Below are positions 39,058 to 40,555 of a DNA stretch of 40,555 nucleotides, one piece after another. The stretch is taken from positions 1-40,555 of the IMG/VR virus record IMGVR_UViG_3300046011_006206. One strand, given 5' to 3'. The notes beneath the pieces were generated by a model, which made no database searches, was not told the DNA's origin, and saw only the letters and a program-made list of their open reading frames with translations. A program made the position numbers and the translations under genes. The stretch is from a virus. How positions within the stretch are numbered: the stretch's first letter is position 1; each line of letters opens with the position of its first letter.

Positions 39058-39965
39058 CTTTAACTTTCCCGGGCATACGCACATTTTTGCGCAGTTGGAC
39101 CAGTCAGCAACCACAAACAGCTTTCGTGGTTGTGGGCTTGCCCAGTGATTGTGCAACAAGCCATAGACCCGGTGCACGCATGGCTCCTGCTGCTATAAGG
39201 CATAGCAGTTTACATTTAGTTGATGGGGTTTGTGATGATTGGCCTGTTGATGTTACCCAGAACCTAACTGATCTTGGCGACGCCAATCTCAGCACGGGCA
39301 ATCTTGCAGTAACATTGACTGAAATACAGCAGTTGATTTTACAACTGCATGCAGCTGAACATCACGTAGTTGCCATGGGCGGTGACCACAGTGTGACTTT
39401 GGGTATTTTACGCGGCATGCATCATCGCTATCCGCGTCTAGCGTGTGTGCATTTGGATGCACATTGTGATACTTGGCAACGTCATGGCAGTCAGCCTCAG
39501 GGACATGGTACTTGGTTGCGTAATGCCATTGAAGAAGGACTAATAGATCCTGAAAAAACAGTGAGTATTGGTGTAAGAAGTCCTGCAGACAATCCCACAA
39601 GATTTTGGTTGAACACTCAAGGTGGCTTGACCATTTCAGCTAGATCAGCCATGAGGGCGCAGCCTTACGAATTATTTGCTAGTATTCTAGAGCGTATTGG
39701 CGACACGCCCTGTTATTTTACCCTGGACATTGATGTCCTAGACCCTGCTTATGCTCCAGGGACAGGAACTCCCGAGATAGGCGGATTGACTAGCATGTGG
39801 GTTGATGAGTTTATCGACTGCATGCATGTTTTAAATTTAGTAGGCATGGATTGTGTGGAAGTTGCTCCGGCATATGATCACAGTGAGATTACCAGTTTGG
39901 CAGCGGCAACTTTCATGTGGAGATATCTCAGCATGCAAATACACAAAGCTGGACAATCTAGTTGA
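39054..39965 (+). CDS. speB: Agmatinase-family ureohydrolase
   Basis: 303 aa. It contains the family signature set: GLPSDCATSHRPGARMAPAAIR, GGDHSVTLG (H112), HLDAHCD (D135, H137, D139), HGTWLR and LDIDVLDPAYAPGTGTPEIGG (D225, D227). All metal ligands are present, so it should be active. The HGT-x-L and S-x-RPGAR features suit agmatinase (agmatine to putrescine and urea) or guanidinobutyrase better than arginase. Polyamines neutralise packaged phage DNA in T4. GTG start overlaps the Sm-like gene stop. A strong early promoter overlaps its stop. Confidence 0.88.
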   Translation: MTLTFPGIRTFLRSWTSQQPQTAFVVVGLPSDCATSHRPGARMAPAAIRHSSLHLVDGVCDDWPVDVTQNLTDLGDANLSTGNLAVTLTEIQQLILQLHAAEHHVVAMGGDHSVTLGILRGMHHRYPRLACVHLDAHCDTWQRHGSQPQGHGTWLRNAIEEGLIDPEKTVSIGVRSPADNPTRFWLNTQGGLTISARSAMRAQPYELFASILERIGDTPCYFTLDIDVLDPAYAPGTGTPEIGGLTSMWVDEFIDCMHVLNLVGMDCVEVAPAYDHSEITSLAAATFMWRYLSMQIHKAGQSS

Positions 39966-39990
39966 CAATATTAGCTGTCTTGTATATACA
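39962..39990 (+). promoter_or_regulatory. Strong sigma70-like promoter
   Basis: TTGACA (39962-39967) and TATACA (39985-39990) with a 17-bp spacer. The -35 overlaps the agmatinase stop. It would drive the small gene at 40051 and the BI-1 gene. Confidence 0.85.
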
Positions 39991-39998
39991 ATAGGTAG

Positions 39999-40027
39999 GG
40001 GTCCAGCCCAGTAACCAAAATGGACCC
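39999..40027 (+). promoter_or_regulatory. Leader inverted repeat
   Basis: GGGTCCA (39999-40005) and TGGACCC (40021-40027) can pair around a 15-nt loop in the 5' leader, ending 13 bases before the CAGGAG Shine-Dalgarno site. It may stabilise the early mRNA. Confidence 0.5.
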
Positions 40028-40050
40028 ACAAACACACACAGGAGACTAAC

Positions 40051-40293
40051 ATGGAACACAACGGTTACAAAATACGTTATGACTTGATTAACATGGCAAA
40101 AGACATGCTAATGGAGGAATGGAACTGCAAGCGTCAAGCTGCTGAACAAACCTATTATCAGCTTTGTGAGATTGAACGTCGACGAGAATCCAGCATGGAA
40201 GTTCCTTATCCCACTGCTAATCCACTTCCATCAGGTCATCAGATTATTGCACTAGCTCAACAGTTAAATGACTTTGTAAGTCGCAAGCATTAA
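40051..40293 (+). CDS. Conserved small early protein
   Basis: 80 aa. YKIRYDLINMAKDMLMEEWNCKRQAAEQTYYQLCEIERRRE is a long helix, followed by VPYPTANPLPSGHQIIALAQQLNDFVSRK. This helix plus YPT...L-FV-RK layout is familiar from small conserved proteins of T4-like cyanophages with no known role. CAGGAG lies 9 nt before ATG, downstream of a strong promoter, so it should be highly expressed early. Confidence 0.8.
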   Translation: MEHNGYKIRYDLINMAKDMLMEEWNCKRQAAEQTYYQLCEIERRRESSMEVPYPTANPLPSGHQIIALAQQLNDFVSRKH

Positions 40294-40302
40294 AAGGAAA
40301 AC

Positions 40303-40555
40303 ATGGAACCTAATTCATTCGCAACAGCCAACCCTGCTGCCACACAAGAACAAATAGATCAGGGATTAAAGACTTATCTTGTAAGCATTTATAACAAAAT
40401 GACCATGGCTCTTGCAGTAACAGGGGCTGTGGCGTATTGGGCCAGCTGGGCTCTCTTGCCCATGATGCAAACACCCCTGTGGATTGTCATGGCACTTTTG
40501 CCATTGGCATTTATTTTGGTGCTAAGTTTTGGTATTGACAAGTTCAGCGTGCCCA
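40303..40555 (+). CDS. Bax-inhibitor-1/YccA-family membrane protein, truncated by window end
   Basis: The first 84 residues are visible. ATQEQIDQGLKTYLVSIYNKMTMALAVTGAVAYW matches the N terminus of bacterial BI-1 (TMBIM/UPF0005) proteins (DQGLRxYMLxVYNYMxxGLAxTGxVAY). Two hydrophobic segments are seen, at ~34-51 and ~59-77. ATG 40303 follows AAAAGGA and is 9 bp after the previous stop, in the same early operon. These proteins form multi-helix membrane channels or regulators. The remaining helices lie outside the window. Confidence 0.82.
   Translation, partial: MEPNSFATANPAATQEQIDQGLKTYLVSIYNKMTMALAVTGAVAYWASWALLPMMQTPLWIVMALLPLAFILVLSFGIDKFSVP

Noticed and set aside
1-40555. tRNA genes, CRISPR arrays, insertion sequences, introns or inteins
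   Set aside because: Gaps between genes are short and fully explained by promoters and hairpins. All recognised genes are uninterrupted. No repeat arrays other than the tail-fibre repeats were seen.

Overview
This window is part of a large contractile-tailed bacteriophage of the T4 supergroup. The evidence is the T4 replication/recombination set on one strand: terminase large subunit, gp32, UvsX, UvsY, UvsW, gp62, gp61, gp41, NrdA, NrdB and glutaredoxin. T4-type late promoters (TATAAATA variants) precede the virion genes. Many of the small conserved unknowns resemble those of marine T4-like phages, cyanophages in particular, but no photosynthesis gene is present. A marine heterotroph, possibly an alphaproteobacterium, is a plausible host. 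The host assignment is inference. I see no tRNA, rRNA, CRISPR array or insertion sequence.

Layout: 1-2987 packaging (end of an upstream gene, terL, a 410-aa unknown). 3000-9092 recombination and replication: gp32, uvsX, uvsY, an AAA+ ATPase, uvsW. 9171-10700 two minus-strand late genes sharing an MGRP(I/L)N start. 10711-14273 an early operon whose genes overlap or abut: EcoRI-like endonuclease, Dam-type methyltransferase, gp62, a zinc-finger protein, a coiled-coil protein and a miniature DnaE-like protein with all three polymerase aspartates. 14298-18427 small unknowns, a virion protein, then primase and helicase. 18485-27244 mostly late genes of unknown or structural role, including a highly expressed single-gene unit and a 1023-aa repeat protein. 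27282-28380 a RecB/MGME1-like nuclease facing a SWIM zinc-finger gene. 28540-29913 a pectate-lyase-like tail spike. 30513-33957 nrdA and nrdB. 33943-37438 minus-strand TPR/glycosyltransferase-like gene and a repeat-bearing tail fibre. 37527-40555 glutaredoxin, M15-type peptidase, Sm-like protein, agmatinase, a small conserved gene, and the truncated start of a Bax-inhibitor-1 membrane protein.

Two regulatory layers are visible. Sigma70-like promoters (TTGACA with a TATAAT-like -10) precede early genes, and two of them would start transcription at or next to the start codon (leaderless mRNA). Late genes carry (A/T/C)TAAATA(C/T), often built on the stop codon of the preceding gene. At three late genes the late promoter lies inside an inverted repeat whose 3' arm covers the ribosome binding site. 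Read-through RNA would hide the site and late RNA would expose it, which is the logic known for T4 genes such as e (lysozyme) and soc.

The most unusual items are the EcoRI-like/Dam module coupled to the clamp-loader gene, the mini-DnaE, the three promoter-in-hairpin switches, the agmatinase, and the BI-1 protein. Start codons given here were chosen from Shine-Dalgarno sites, overlaps and promoters, so several are downstream of the longest possible reading frame.
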